A DNA stretch of 64,000 nt from Coix lacryma-jobi var. lacryma-jobi. Its lineage: Eukaryota > Streptophyta > Magnoliopsida > Poales > Poaceae. The notes under the pieces are model-generated. The model saw nothing but the letters and a program-made list of their open reading frames with translations. It had not been told where the DNA came from and did no database searches. Both the position numbers and the translations under genes were made by a program. Within the stretch, counting starts at the first letter, position 1. Every line of letters begins with the position of its first letter. The DNA is taken from the NCBI GenBank assembly GCA_009763385.1, contig CM019824.1, forward strand, positions 151,224,305-151,288,304. The letters are read 5' to 3'. Of this stretch, positions 10,881 through 22,875 are shown one piece after another.

Positions 10881-13800
10881 TTAAAAATTACTCTGAGAGC
10901 CGATCGTTTGAATCGGCTGTTGGTCCTTGTCGAAAACGTTCACATGACCTACTTCCCAAGCTCTCCCGGAGAAGCATTCAACGCTATCATATTCCCAGTA
11001 GATGGGCTCTGTGTTAGCAATATTCACCGAATCATCAGCATGGACAATCTCGATGTCATCTCCAATCCACTGGATGAGGAATTGGTGCATAGTCGACGAC
11101 ACACAGTAGTTTGCATGTATCCAATCTCTTCCCAATAGCAAACTGTATGCCCCCTTGCCATCAATGATGAAGAAGGTAGTAATCAAAGTCTTGGATCCGA
11201 TCGTCAACTCAACATGGACTGCTCCCCGAGTATCAGAGGAATTACCAGCAAAGTCTCTCAACACCATGTCGGTCTTCAATAAGTCTTCATTTGCCATCCC
11301 AAGTTTCCTGAATGTGGTATAAGGCATAATATTTATAGCAGCCCCCCCCCCATCAATAAACATCTTGGTCAATGGCTTGCCATTAACATAGCCCCTCATA
11401 TACAATGGCTTCAAGTGTCGATGCTTAGCTGGTTTATCAAATACTGCTCGTTGAGCCAAAGCAAGATGAGCCAATAACTCCTGGAATTCATCTTCATCAA
11501 AGTTTGAATACACCTCGTCTCGGACGTCCTGATCTTCGGGAGCTATAAATTCCGATGGCAAAAAGAAAGCCATGCATGCATCAGCCGAACGATCGCCTCC
11601 ATCCGGCTTTCCTTTAGGTCGCCAAACTCGCTTTATCTTGGCACCTACTTGTTCTAACTCTCTGTTTCTTAGGCGCTGCACCCTTCTCTTCTGGCTTCTC
11701 CTCAATCCTGGCGGACACCACTGTCCTCTCTGCCAGACATACTCATGATATTCCTCTTCTCCAGTGCGAGCCCAACTGTGATTGGCAAATCCTCTTCCCT
11801 GCCAATCTTCAGAGTTATTCATTTTTAAACGCCGATCGCCCTCAGGGACTCGTGCCCCAAGCCTTTCATGGATAGAACGGCGGTTGACTCGAGACTGCCT
11901 ATACTCAGAGTATTGATCACTGCACTCAGGGCAGTTGTCCTTAACAGGCAGCTTCAAGCCTTCGTTCCAACAATACTGGAAGAACGAGCACTCCTAATGA
12001 GATTGTTCTTGCTCCTTCATATCTTCTCGTTCTTCTTGGTACATCTCTTCTTCGTACCTTCGTTGTTTTTCTAGGAACTTCTGTTCTTCATAAAATCTCT
12101 GCTTCTTGTACCGTTCCTGTTCCCGACGCCATTTATTCAACACAATACGCGTCGTAACCCTGGGTCTAAAAGTTTCACCCGTCTCAGCTCGGCTATTTTG
12201 GAACCGAACCCTCTGCTGAAGCTCTTTATTTGTAATTTGCCGATCAGGGTCAACAGCACCAGCTTCCCTCGCTCTATCAGAGGTTAACACTTTCATTTTG
12301 CTCTTACCCCTGAGATCAGCTGCGTTGACCATATTAACAGAGAAGAACACAGTGTTCTGTCCAAAAGGGCTATCATCAATCTTCATCTTTCCGTCAAACC
12401 TCAGATGTCCATCATGGATAGCTTTCTCGATCCGTACTCTGAACACTCGGCAATCATTTATGGAATGGGATCTAGTATTATGGAAACCACAATACTTCTT
12501 GTCCTTGACTCCTTCGGGATGCAGCATAGGGTGACCTTCTGGTAACTTGATGCGTCCTTCTTTCAACAAGTACTCAAATAATTTATCTGACTTGGAAACA
12601 TCAAAGTCATAAGTGCCTTTTTGTTGCCTCAGCCATCGCTGGTTGACTTGAGTCGGCTCTTTAGCCCAGACTATCTCGGCTGCAGCTATTTCATCATCAT
12701 CATTGTACTCAATCGCTTCTTCCAGGAAAGCTTGATACATCTCGGCAGCCACATCACCCTTCTGGAAATGATTATTCCTCTTGAATCCCTGGGCTTGATT
12801 ACTCATTGTTGCCAATCTTTATGATAATTGCCCGAGGTCATCAAACTCCATGCCGAATAGCTTTTCTTTGATACTCGGCAACATACCAGCTATGGCTATC
12901 CCCGGCAATTGGTCGTCCGGCAAATTCAGAGAATAGCAAAGATTCTTGGTTTCCCTGAATCGGCGCAGATACTCTTGTGGCGTCTCGCTAGGTTTCATCC
13001 TCAGGCTCATGAGATCGACCAACTTCTTTTCACTAGTACCCGTAAAGAAATATGAGTGGAATTTCTGTTCTAACTCTGCCCAGGTATTGATAGAATTTGC
13101 TGGCAGAGAAACAAACCACGAGAAGGCTGGTCCTGTCAACGACAATGGGAAGTACCGAATCCTCCAAGCTTCATCCGTAGATGCTTCCCCAAGCTGCATC
13201 AGATAGCGGCCGATGTGTTCTATGGTACTGGTGTCATCCTGGCCTGAAAACTTGGTAAAATCAGTGGGAGGCTTCACCCTTGGAGGAAGTGCTACCCAAT
13301 TGTACCATTCCGGATAAGGGGACTTATAAGCATATGACTGACTCTTTGGTTTTAGGCCGAATTGATTTTGCATCATATCAGCCATCCTATGCATGATGAG
13401 ATCAATATTCGAATCAGGAGCTGCTTGTGCTTGCCCCCCAGGATGTAGTCCTGCCGAACTCTTGTAGCCTGGATTTGGAAGAGCATTAATTGAGCTATAA
13501 TCAACGAACTCCTGATATCCATCTCCAAACATATTCCTTTGTATCCTGTTTGCTGCAGGAGACACTTTAGAAGCAGATTGCGGGGCGTTCCCCGTCGTGC
13601 CGAACGTGACCTGGCCATAAGTCTGGGAAGTTGTTGCGTCTCATGAGGAACAATCTCACCTGTGCTTGGGCCAGCTCCACCTTCTTCTGCGATCTTTCGA
13701 CGTTGAGGTACCGGGAATAATAGTGGTCCTTGCACTGGGCCGGCAGCTTCTTCAAAGCGTTTATCCGCTGTTCGACCGAAAATGCTAACCATGACAGCAC

Positions 13801-14101
13801 GAAAAGTATTCAAGAAAGTTGCCTGATGATTGGTCATGGCTTCCGACACAGCCTTGTATACTAATTCAGTCATCTTTCGAATAGCTTCCTCTTCGTTATT
13901 GTCAGACGGCTCTGATTGGTGATGAGGAATGGTCTTCGGGAATTCTTGCTTCTGGAAGACTTTGCCGCTCTTGTTCTTGGAGAAAGACGCCAAGCATTTG
14001 CGCTGGAATTCGTCACAGGCCTGCTGTACTAAACTTTTCAACTCTGGCGGCAAGTCATCCATGATCACATCCAGAATTTGATCATCGCTGATCTCAGGCA
14101 T
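10881..14101 (-). pseudogene. Gypsy gag-protease, broken
   Basis: Starts at the ATG at 14101 (MPEISDDQ). The retrotransposon-gag domain spans about 13300-12850, with RIRYFPLSLTGPAFSWF and PQEYLRRFRE. A Cys/His cluster lies near 12480-12400, and a retropepsin near 11380-11000 with FIDGGGAAINIMP and LLLGRDWI. The protease catalytic triplet reads D-G-G rather than D-S/T-G. Breaks: a frameshift near 13595 and in-frame stops at about 12819 and 11994. The frame ends at 10881 with no RT after the protease, so this is a gag-PR-only element. Arg/Glu-rich repeats occupy 12200-12000. Confidence 0.85.
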
Positions 14102-14115
14102 CTTGAAACGAATTG

Positions 14116-14133
14116 GTCCCACCGGGCGTGCCA
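14116..14133 (-). other. Gypsy primer binding site
   Basis: Minus-strand TGGCACGCCCGGTGGGAC, 7 bases from the LTR end and starting with the obligatory TGG. The matching tRNA was not assigned. Confidence 0.7.
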
Positions 14134-14140
14134 AAAAGTG

Positions 14141-15706
14141 TGTTGACGCAAAACGTGACACCTCACGCCAAGCACACTGCAAGCCGAAAAGCTGGCTTCA
14201 CTCGGGTGCCCGGAATGTGCTGAATCCGGAGACGTGCCAGTCGGTTTGACCTGAAAACCAACAAGGGAAAAACTATGAGAATACCTTTGGAACATGCCGG
14301 ATAAAACCAAACAGTTCCATATGTACGGCTTTGAAAGCCAATCACGACGGCACACAGCTATAGAAGCTGTCAGTCAGAGCATGTTTATAAAGTCATTCGG
14401 CTAGTATAAGAACAAAGTATGTGAAGCATATTAACTGCCGAATACATGTGCAAAGAAAGACATGCTTGAACAAATTAAAGATATTACAAACAGGTAACTT
14501 GCAAATATAGATCTATTCAAATAACACATGTATAGGCTAATCCAACTAATCTGTCGCACGTTTAGTCTTTATAAACCGGTCAGGTATAAACTCAAGCAAA
14601 GCTAATCCACCGCATGATACCACTTGCTATAAGTCTACACCACTTCTTATAATTAGATTAATCCACCGCATGATACGATCTAATTATAACAAGCTAAAAG
14701 CATGCATATATTTGAACAGCTCTATAAAGGCTCATTACTCGTGTAAGCTTAACCAAAATCGGCAAATCAGCCGAATTTGGGTCCATGAAGAAGGAACAAA
14801 CAAGCAAGCACGATCAAACTAATTTAAAACCTGCATCTGCCGCACGATACCTAGTTTCATCAAAGCCTAACCATGACTGACATGCATGAACCCACAGCAC
14901 GTGACAATCTAGATCGAAAGTTGATTCGGTCATCATGATCTTATGATTAAAAGAGAACACAAGCAAACTCGTGCGACAAGGCCGAACAAAGATCAATCTA
15001 GATTGGGCAAAAGAGTGTCACAAGAATTAAATAAATAAAACATATAACACATGATAACTTAATGAATCTATTAGATCTGCCAAATCTAATAGAGCCGATA
15101 ACTATTTTTACTCATGACTTAATCCGCCGCACGATACAAGGCATAAGCAAAAACTTCCCGTCATAAGCTTAAATCCGCCGCACGATACTAAGCTTAACAT
15201 ACGAGACTACTTGCATCATATCTAAATCCACCGCATGATACTAGACATGATAGCAAGGTTGTCGGTACTTACGGAGGTCGACGGATCGATGATTCCTCTC
15301 GAAGAACTCGACGACACGACTAGGGACTCGAAGGTGGCACGGGGCCGATTTGTATTGATATGGTTGTGAACGATTTTACAATGGTCGGGGGTTTATATTT
15401 ATACCCTGGACGAAACATGAGTCCTAAACGATTACGATTTACATAACAAAATATGGAAGGATACAAATTCTACTTCCAAATTCTTCGGTATCCTCCATTG
15501 TCACATGTCTCCTCATGCAAGTTGGTTTTATTTTGCAACTTCTATCTCCCGAATGAAGCTACCGCTTTGTAAAATAGCCGACCGCACAAGCATGTACCGA
15601 AACCCTGAAGACCAAATAGTCATCTGATTGCTTGCCGAATCCTTCCTTCTCTGCTGGCTGGATCCACCTGTCATATTCTTGTGCGTGCAAAAATCTGGTG
15701 TCAACA
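14141..15706 (-). repeat. Gypsy 5' LTR
   Basis: Right copy, 5' with respect to transcription. It differs from the left copy by only scattered substitutions and keeps the same set of dispersed CCRCYGCAYGATAC-like motifs in its transcribed part. Confidence 0.93.
15393..15403 (-). promoter_or_regulatory. TATA box of gypsy 5' LTR
   Basis: Minus-strand TATAAATATAA about 300 bases inside the LTR start, followed by about 1.2 kb of R-U5 leader before gag. Good match to a plant TATA element and present in both LTRs. Confidence 0.7.
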
Positions 15707-16025
15707 ATAGCGTTCCTCACGGTCACTCTTGGTTCCCTCATGGAGCGCACAAATGTTTTCCCATAGATCATGGGCATTTTTGTGGTTCCGAACACGGTTG
15801 AACACATCTTTGCAAATGCCTCTAAAAAGGATGTTTTTGGCTTTTGCATTCCATTTTTCATTTTCCTCCTCATTAGGAGTGAAGCTTGTGCATTCCTTGG
15901 GCTTGGCAAAGCCGGTGATTGCGGCATTTAACATCAACCGCTTCTAGGTACGACTCCATACGGATTTTCCAATATGGGAAGTCGTCTCCCTCGAACATGG
16001 GAGGTGGTCCATCACCTCCGGACAT
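15707..16025 (-). pseudogene. Copia A gag, N-terminal part
   Basis: Starts at the ATG at 16025 on the minus strand, with MSGGDGPPPMFEG and a YWKIRM core typical of copia-type gag N-termini. A frameshift near 15940 moves the homology to another frame, which reads on to the gypsy insertion and ends at the duplicated ATAGC. The same gag resumes at 6090. The start lies about 40 bases downstream of the primer binding site, as expected. Confidence 0.85.
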
Positions 16026-16064
16026 CTTAACTCTAGGCGGTTAAGCCTAAATCGAGAGCACGAG

Positions 16065-16076
16065 GCTCTGATACCA
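16065..16076 (-). other. Copia A primer binding site
   Basis: On the minus strand this reads TGGTATCAGAGC, the classic plant initiator-tRNA-Met primer site. It lies two bases beyond the LTR end (CCTTTCA), between the 5' LTR and the gag start. Confidence 0.9.
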
Positions 16077-16078
16077 AT

Positions 16079-17679
16079 TGAAAGGATCAAGATGCCCAAG
16101 AGAGGGGGTGAATTGGGCTTTTCTAAAACTTCTTTCAAGAATTAAAACCTATCAAGCCCCAATTAACCCTCTAGTGCCTAGAAGTGTGTTTGACTAGAAT
16201 CAACCGCACAAAAGACTATCGCTAAACCATTTCTACTCTAGCATGGCAATTCAACTTATGAAAGAACAACAAGTAAATGCGGAATTGAATTGCTCAAAGG
16301 TAAATGCGTAGTAAAGAGAGTAGAGATGGCACGACGATCTTTTTGCCGAGGTATCGAGGTGTCGACACACCCCCTAGTCCTCGTTGGAGCACCCGCACAA
16401 GGGTATCGCTCCCCCTTGATCCGCGCAAGGATCAAGTGCTCACTACGAGCTGATTCTTCGCCACTCCGGCCCGGTGAATCGCTCGCTACCGGTCACAACT
16501 TGACTTGGGTCATCCACAAAGCCTCCGGATGATCACCAAGCTCTTCGATCACCACCAAGCCGTCTAGGTGATGCCGATCACCAAGAGTAACAAGCTAGAA
16601 CTCTCACTTGACCAACACAAGGCCAAAGAGATGGATGGATGCACACTTGCTACTCAATTCTCACTGGGAGGTGTCTAATTCTCTCAATTAGCAAATCTCT
16701 CAACCTCACTAGGGCTCTTGCACTTTCTCACACTCACAATGTGTCTCTCAGCAGATGGAAGTGGCAAGAACACTCAAATGGATGAGGAGGTGGAGTATAT
16801 ATACTCCCCCAACCGTCCATCCAAAAACAGCACAAAACAGGCTTTCTGCGAGGGCATCGAAGGCTCCGATGCCTGTCATCGGAGGCGCTGGTGACCTCGA
16901 CCAACGGTCGACTGTACAACCTGTTAGACTGTTTAAAGGAGCAAGCGTCCGATGCCTCCACATCGGAAGCATCCGATGCAGATTTACCCTCTCTGGAACC
17001 TCTCTGCATGGCCATCAGATGCTGGCCCTCAGCATCCGATGCCAGCGTCCGATGCATCCCACAGTTCACAGTGGCACGGGAGCGTCCGATGTGGCAACAT
17101 CGAAGCCTCCGATGCCACGCACCAGACAAAACCCTAGTCGGGGTGAGCATCGGAGGCTCCGATGCCCACCAGGCCAGCATCTGATGCCTACTACAAGGCC
17201 AAAACGAACTCGGATCGCGACGCGACCTTAACAACTTTTGTTCCTCTCGACATAAGGCATCTCTGTGAGCTACCTAGGGCTATGAAATAACAAGTGTGCA
17301 CCACACCTATCTCAATAGACTCATCTAGGTCAAGCTACTGATTCACGCTCCCCTTTATAGTACGGCCAAAGGAAAAACAAAGACCTAAGACTACCTAAGT
17401 GCCCTCCAACACCATATGACACTTAGCCTAGTCTACCACCGTCTTCGTCGTCCGTCCTTTGAAAACCAAAACGATATCAATCGCCAGGGGACATGAACTT
17501 CATATGTCCGTATCGTCGCCATTACCGTGACCTAACTCAATCCTGTTTCTGCAAAACACACGTTAGTCACAGTAATCTTGTGTTTCATCTAATCACCGAA
17601 ACCACTATGGGCCAAGATGCGTTCATATATATCTATTATAAAATGAGAATGAACTCGTCCGGCCCACTATGCTCCAACA
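16079..17679 (-). repeat. Copia A 5' LTR (about 1.6 kb)
   Basis: The left boundary is firm (element 3' side of the LTR, ends in CA next to the PBS). The right boundary at about 17679 (TGTTGGAGC on the minus strand) is inferred from a TG start and from similarity of the first ~60 bases to the Copia B LTR start; it may be off by tens of bases. Between 16830 and 17190 lie roughly a dozen GCATCSGATGC-type palindromes, all downstream of the TATA box and so in the transcribed leader. Confidence 0.75.
17353..17359 (-). promoter_or_regulatory. TATA box of Copia A LTR
   Basis: TATAAAG on the minus strand in the context CCGTACTATAAAGGGG. The same context occurs in the Copia B LTR at 46175-46190, so it is a conserved core promoter of the two families. 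Confidence 0.75.
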
Positions 17680-17710
17680 GACCAGCTAACTGACTAGGAT
17701 TTTCAGCTAA

Positions 17711-17740
17711 CTAGTAGAAACGGCGCGCCCTTGCGCGCCG
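17711..17740 (-). other. Helitron 3' terminal hairpin and CTAG
   Basis: Seven-base-pair all-GC stem with a 4-nt loop, 11 nt from the CTAG terminus. It is the most diagnostic Helitron structure in the window. Confidence 0.8.
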
Positions 17741-18639
17741 AATAAAAAATTGTACAGTTTTTTTATTAAGAAAGTGAACAAGAACATATAAATTGGCTGA
17801 AGCTGAACAAAGTATTAAAAATAAAATTTTGCTACATTATAAGTGATGATAGGAGTTTTTATTGTAGTAAGCTGGTAGAGATTAATAGATACACAAAAGG
17901 ATGGTAAAGTGTCTGCCAAAGTTGTTATACAGAGCTACATGAAACAATTTTGGTTTTTCTTTGGCCTTACCATATAAGTAACTGTAGAGTGACCTACAGT
18001 TGTTATAGTTTATGTCTATAAATATGTTGCCTTTCATACTTAGACAGGTAAGTTTTATATACTCAGAGAATTATAGATATTAATATGGGTAAAAAGGCCT
18101 AACTAATCTGTGAATCAGGACTTGAATTGGGAAAGGTTGTAGGCGTAGGTTCTATATGTCCGTGACCATAGTTTGATAAAGCAATAGTACAGGTAACACA
18201 TGTGAACTCAGTATATACGACCGGATTTCTTCCAAATCTTGATTTCCCGTCGGCGTAGTTTCAAGATTTTGCAATGGCCATTCTCTGTGAGGTACCAATT
18301 GGTCACTGTCCAGAAAGAACAATTTGCGCAGCCCAAGCGTACGTGTGAATTTTTTTGTCGATAACCGCATGGAACATGTTGAAAACAAGAAACCATTATG
18401 ATTTTAGCGCTGGGAGGATAGAAATCCTGGGAACTAAAAAGTAGAGATGTAGTCAGATAAATTCAGTCGATTTTGAAGCATGATAAATTCAGCCTCCACT
18501 ATAATACCTGGATAAGGTGGTAGTAATAGTGCCTGCATGGTTGGCCTGAAAGAGATTGGAATTATAGTGAGATAGCTGCAAGGAAATATTACCAATTTCA
18601 GAATAATTTCTTTAGAGGAATATGGTAAATTTCGAAACA

Positions 18640-18895
18640 CGGTAGAATGGAAGTTTTAGAAACTCAGTTTTTGGTCATAGCAAAGGTGTTAACAAACAAA
18701 AGAAGTGACTCAATTGTATGTGCGGGTGAGGACTACAATTTCAGGCTTAATTTGAAAACATGGTACAACGAAAGTTTTCAGAACTCAAGCATTGCTCATA
18801 GCGAAGCTTTTAACAAACAAAAGAAGTGATGACTCAGTTGTACCTGCAGATGAGGACTACATTTTTAGGCTTTTAGCTCAGCATTTCATATGTTT
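18640..18895. repeat. Tandem duplication inside Helitron, ~120-bp unit
   Basis: The two copies start near 18640 and 18758. They share GAAGTTTT, CTCATAGC, AACAAACAAAAGAAGTGA and GAGGACTAC in the same order at about 85% identity. Confidence 0.7.
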
Positions 18896-19552
18896 GTTTG
18901 GTACCCAAAAAATGTTATAGAATCTGCTACAACCTATAGTAGAAGTAGAACATTGATTACACATGCCAAATTGGATGGAAGAGATACTAAAGTAAATGTA
19001 GAGTTGTCCATCGTAGCCTAGACACTATCACAGATATATCTAGCATGGTAGAGTATGAATAAAATGTAGAAGAAAGAAGGTTCTTGTTCGTATGGGTGGC
19101 ACCTTTTTGCATCTTGTTCTTTCTTAGGTGCATGCACCAAATGGACTTGACCTGATGAGGCGGTATAACAAATTCAAGGAATTTTTTTAGGTAGCTCTCA
19201 TGTGCTGGTGCATTTGAGGCACTTTTTCATAGGTGCATTCCGTCAATAATGAGGATGTCATGAATTGTAGCTGAACTGAGCAGTGATAATTGGAACTGTA
19301 CACAGTTATCTATATTATCCAACAAGGGAAATAAGTGTATTGACCAGACCTAAAGGAGCAAATTGTAGGCTGTTGATAGATGTCATTTTTTGTAACCAAG
19401 ACCATTGGTAAGTGTGGAACACATGTATAAATTTCGAATTGGAAGTTTGAAACACTCTTATATATAAGTACGGATGACGCCTTGAGACTAACCAAAAAAA
19501 CCTTTAAAAACTACACTATCATGTATGAAGATGTTACACAGTGTTGGAGATA

Positions 19553-19755
19553 AAAAAAGAGGCGGGAATAAATGATCATAAACTAAAGGGAACAAATCAA
19601 CACATCCCGGAGAAACTGCCATGTATAAATTGGTTTTTTCTAACTATGGCTAACAGTATTGCAAAATTTAAAAGAGGCGGGAATAAATGATCAGAAACTA
19701 AAGGGCAGAAATTAGCATGTCCTCGGCCGTGTATAATATTTTTTTAGCTATGGCT
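19553..19755. repeat. Tandem duplication inside Helitron, ~115-bp unit
   Basis: AGAGGCGGGAATAAATGATC recurs at about 19558 and 19673, with a diverged remainder (AACTAAAGG, then TGTATAA and CTATGGCTA). Confidence 0.65.
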
Positions 19756-20805
19756 ACAGCACAGACCTATTGCACCTGACCTACTATATGAAATCTAATC
19801 GCGCATAGCTTGTCTTTACCAAAACTTATTATAAACTGCAGCTGTAAGCATGGTGAGCATCCAAGATTAAGCTTGGTATTTTGACAAGCAAAAGGGAGCA
19901 GCAGAGAAGGCCACATTGTGTACAACCAATTTCAGCTATGTATTGCAGTACCCCTTAGGAAAATTTGGCAATCGTAAGGAAACTGTTTAGGACATCAGAA
20001 AAACTGATGTATTCCAAGCAACACTTGAGAGGGAAAATGTAAAATTTTGCCCCAAATAAGAAGACACTTGAAAGAACAAAATACAAAATTATGAATTTCA
20101 GTGAGTAGATGAATACATCAATACATGTGTATCCTTTACTGGTGTCACTACATGCAAGGTAGTTACCTTTTCACACGACAGATTGTCACCTTTTGGTTTT
20201 CAGACTCGTACGATATGAAGAGAGGGTGCAACCTGCATTATGTGAACAGAAACGCATAACTACTATTAGGTACAAGAAGCTTTCAAAAATTATCTGCAGT
20301 TTATGATGTTTTAGTACCTCGGTAGGAACACTGAGAATTCCCTTTCTCTCTACTTTTATTTTATCAGCCCTCAACTGGTGGCACAATAAAAGGGACTTTC
20401 AGAATTGCGCAGACAGATATTTCTGAAGTGCTTTTATACTTTTTGAGAAGGATTTGAAGAAAACATTAAAACAGAACCTGGATTTTGTTTCTTGTGGACA
20501 GCAAATCCTACAGGTTCTGCAACCTCTTAAATGTTGTGTACAGTTTTTTTGAGCATAAATTATGATGTGAATTCTGTTTATATTTTCAATTCCTAAAAAG
20601 CCAATGATTACAAATATAAGTAAAATGTTTTGAGGGGTAAAGTAAGTTAGAGAAACATGAGTTCACAACTAATAAGAATCTGGTTTGCATAGAGCAAAAG
20701 TGGTTGGGAAAACACCCAACAAATTTTAAATATGTTGGTAAAGTTATAATTTCTACATACGAAAAAGAAAAAAAAACAGGTAATTTCTGAAAATATATGA
20801 ATTAC

Positions 20806-20928
20806 CTTCTTTCTGGCAGCCGCATTTATTGCCTGTTTCAACAAAGCCATTCATACCCAGTGTGGAACCAGAGGCAGGGCACCATTAATCCTGGAGAAGA
20901 GCCTAAACATCCTTGAAAGACCTTCAGC
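20806..20928 (-). pseudogene. Captured cullin-like exon fragment
   Basis: A 41-codon exon between acceptor ACTTCAG and donor GTAATT. It begins AEGLSRMFRLFSRI, close to the cullin-1 segment around LSRMYRLF, and ends ALLKQAINAAARKK, close to the cullin segment that ends with KQAEDAASNKK. Spacing between the two blocks also fits. An in-frame TGA at 20851-20853 interrupts it, so it is not functional. No other cullin exon could be placed confidently in the Helitron. Gene-fragment capture is a well-known Helitron property. CUL1-type is inferred from memory of the motif. Confidence 0.55.
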
Positions 20929-22259
20929 CTGAAGTAACAAATACTATATCCTAAAATTTCAGTAAGATTATAGGCATGTGACTTTATGTATCAAACATCT
21001 TCATGACAAACACTTTGCATACAGAGTTCTGTTTCTTCAGAACTTGGCCTATATGCATACGTACCAATTTTCCTTGGACATCCTGCAATTTTTTTTGTTA
21101 TAACAATGTAATAATTTCAGTTCCAAAGAAAATCACCGCAGCTGATCTGGTTACAAATACCATTCATGCATGTAATAATAATCAAGTAAGATAAACAAAT
21201 AAAATATAACCTGATAGAAACCTCCATTAACTTTGGTTCAGTATTTGGAAGCATCTAAGTATTGTGCAACTTGTTAGTAGAACTCCTCTGGCTATGTAAT
21301 GGGAAACCAATCATATAAAGCTGTAAAATTTATAAGATCGAGCTGAAATTTATATTAGGAAGCTAGGACCACTCTGATAATCTGACAATCTGTAGTTGAC
21401 ATAAAAATTTAGTCACTGAACACTTTAAGAAAAAAGACATATCTTTTATCTATTTTGTGTTCTCCGTGAGTCATGGTCAAGTATATTATCTGTGTGTGTG
21501 TTTTTATAACTAAACTTGGAGAACATCTAAAAACCCCATGCGTGTACAACACAAGAATAACCTCAACATACAAATGATGATGACTGCAAGCACAGGGGGC
21601 AGGGACTCACCCGTGCACTACAGTAAACAAATGACAATGATTTGGGTCATGAAATGGATAAATGACCATGTTTGTTGTGACACAGTCTTTGTACTGTTAA
21701 CCAACTTTGAAGTACAGAGAGAGGCTTTCCAAGAAGCTTTTGAAGAAGCAAAATGCGATGATGCCTAAGCCTCTCTCAGAATACAAATAGAAATATTTAT
21801 GACTAAACGTTGGAACATATGAAAAACCTTGTTTTATGATAAGGCAACAAACAAGCTGTAACTCCCTTACAACGGTGAAAAAAAAATTGCCAAGAAGAAA
21901 CCATTTGGTTTGCATGAGGCAAAAGGTAATGCATTATTTGCTCTAATGTCAGGATTTTTTTGCAAGGAAAAAATTATGCATGCTGCTCTACATTACAGAA
22001 GCTAAAACACCCAATGACCATAACATTTTTAGAAATTAGCCAACATTAAAAACATGGAGCGACACAAAATCAACAACTCTACTGCCATGCCTTGAACCTT
22101 CAAATGTATCCTTTATTCTGTGTCAATTAGGAGTTAGGGCAATAAAAAACTAAAAAGAAGATAAGTAAGAGGAGAGCCTCTGGAAAAAAAAAATGGCATC
22201 ATCTGATTCATAGCTGTAGCTCTCTTGGCCAATCCGGCGACTTGCACGAGGGATGTCAG

Positions 22260-22875
22260 GAACATCAGCTACAAAATTTAGATATATAAAGGGCGTGGAG
22301 GAGAAGGATGGCCACCGCGGAGCCGCTCGCGGCGCCACCCCTGCCTGCACGGCGAGAGATTGGGAGTGGGGGAGGGGGCAGAGAGGAGAGTGCCTAGACA
22401 CCCACACGGGGAACGGAGGGGGAGGAGCTGCCGGTGCACCGCCCGATCCGGGACGGCCGGTGACGGAGAGGCGAAACCCTAGGTCAGCGTCGCCGCCGCG
22501 TTGGGGGCCGCCGACGCCCCATCTGTGCAGTGCGGCACTGCCCGTTGGCGTCGCGGCGCGTGGGCGCGTGGCCTGCGGTGGATGCGCGACGCCGGGGCTC
22601 TCCCGCGAGACGTCGAGGTTGGGACGACCACCGCAGAGGTCGCCGCTGCAGCTGCGCCGCAGCCCAGCGTCGTCGCTGCTCCCAAGCCGGCCGGTGCGCT
22701 ACCATCTCGTGAGGGAGGTAGAGAGGGAGAAGAAGGGGAAGGGGAGACGCGGGCGGCGGTGGGGGCGAGGACGGGGGCACGAGTGGAGGCGGCGGCGGGA
22801 GAGGTGCGGAGGGTGCGTGGTCGGGCCGGCCTCGGGCGTGCGTTTTTTTTTTTTTTTTTGCGAGAGAAGGGGAGG
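22260..22875. other. GC-rich island inside Helitron, probable captured first exon/UTR
   Basis: An abrupt GC-rich block in AT-rich DNA, ending in a run of 18 T at 22842-22859. Several overlapping frames are open on both strands purely because of composition. On the minus strand, a CT-AG acceptor-like site near 22260 precedes a short exon-like stretch (DVPDIPRASRRIGQESYSYES). This looks like the first exon and leader of a captured gene, but I do not recognise it. Confidence 0.4.

Larger units (their letters stand above)
6091..15706 (-). mobile_element. Non-autonomous Ty3/gypsy-type element nested in Copia A gag
   Basis: Complete element bounded by two nearly identical LTRs (1567 and 1566 bp, TGTTGACG...TCAACA) and a perfect 5-bp duplication ATAGC (6086-6090 and 15707-15711). 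It is transcribed on the minus strand. Only gag and a retropepsin are found; no RT, RNase H or integrase is visible in any frame between 7658 and 10880. That space holds two plus-strand, intron-containing ORFs. It would need enzymes in trans. High LTR identity suggests a recent insertion. An additional ORF antisense to gag-pol is known in Tat-lineage grass elements such as Grande; whether this belongs there is inference. Confidence 0.93.
1..17679 (-). mobile_element. Copia A: Sirevirus-like Ty1/copia retrotransposon, degenerate, cut by left window edge
   Basis: Read on the minus strand the order is 5' LTR (16079-17679), primer binding site, gag, pol, pol-env linker; the env-like ORF and 3' LTR lie beyond the left edge. 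Domain order protease-integrase-RT-RNase H is the Copia order. The very long gag with coiled coil and CCHC knuckles, pol in the +1 frame relative to gag, and a long linker after pol all match the fuller element Copia B in this window, so the Sirevirus lineage is likely. The element is dead: gag is split by a gypsy insertion at 6091-15706, and there are frameshifts and stops in gag and pol. No TSD can be checked because the left end is missing. Confidence 0.9.

Noticed and set aside
21538..21768. Plus-strand ORF with NFEVQREAFQEAFEEAK as a cullin piece
   Set aside because: Superficially similar to a cullin helix but on the opposite strand to the cullin-like exon and without splice context.
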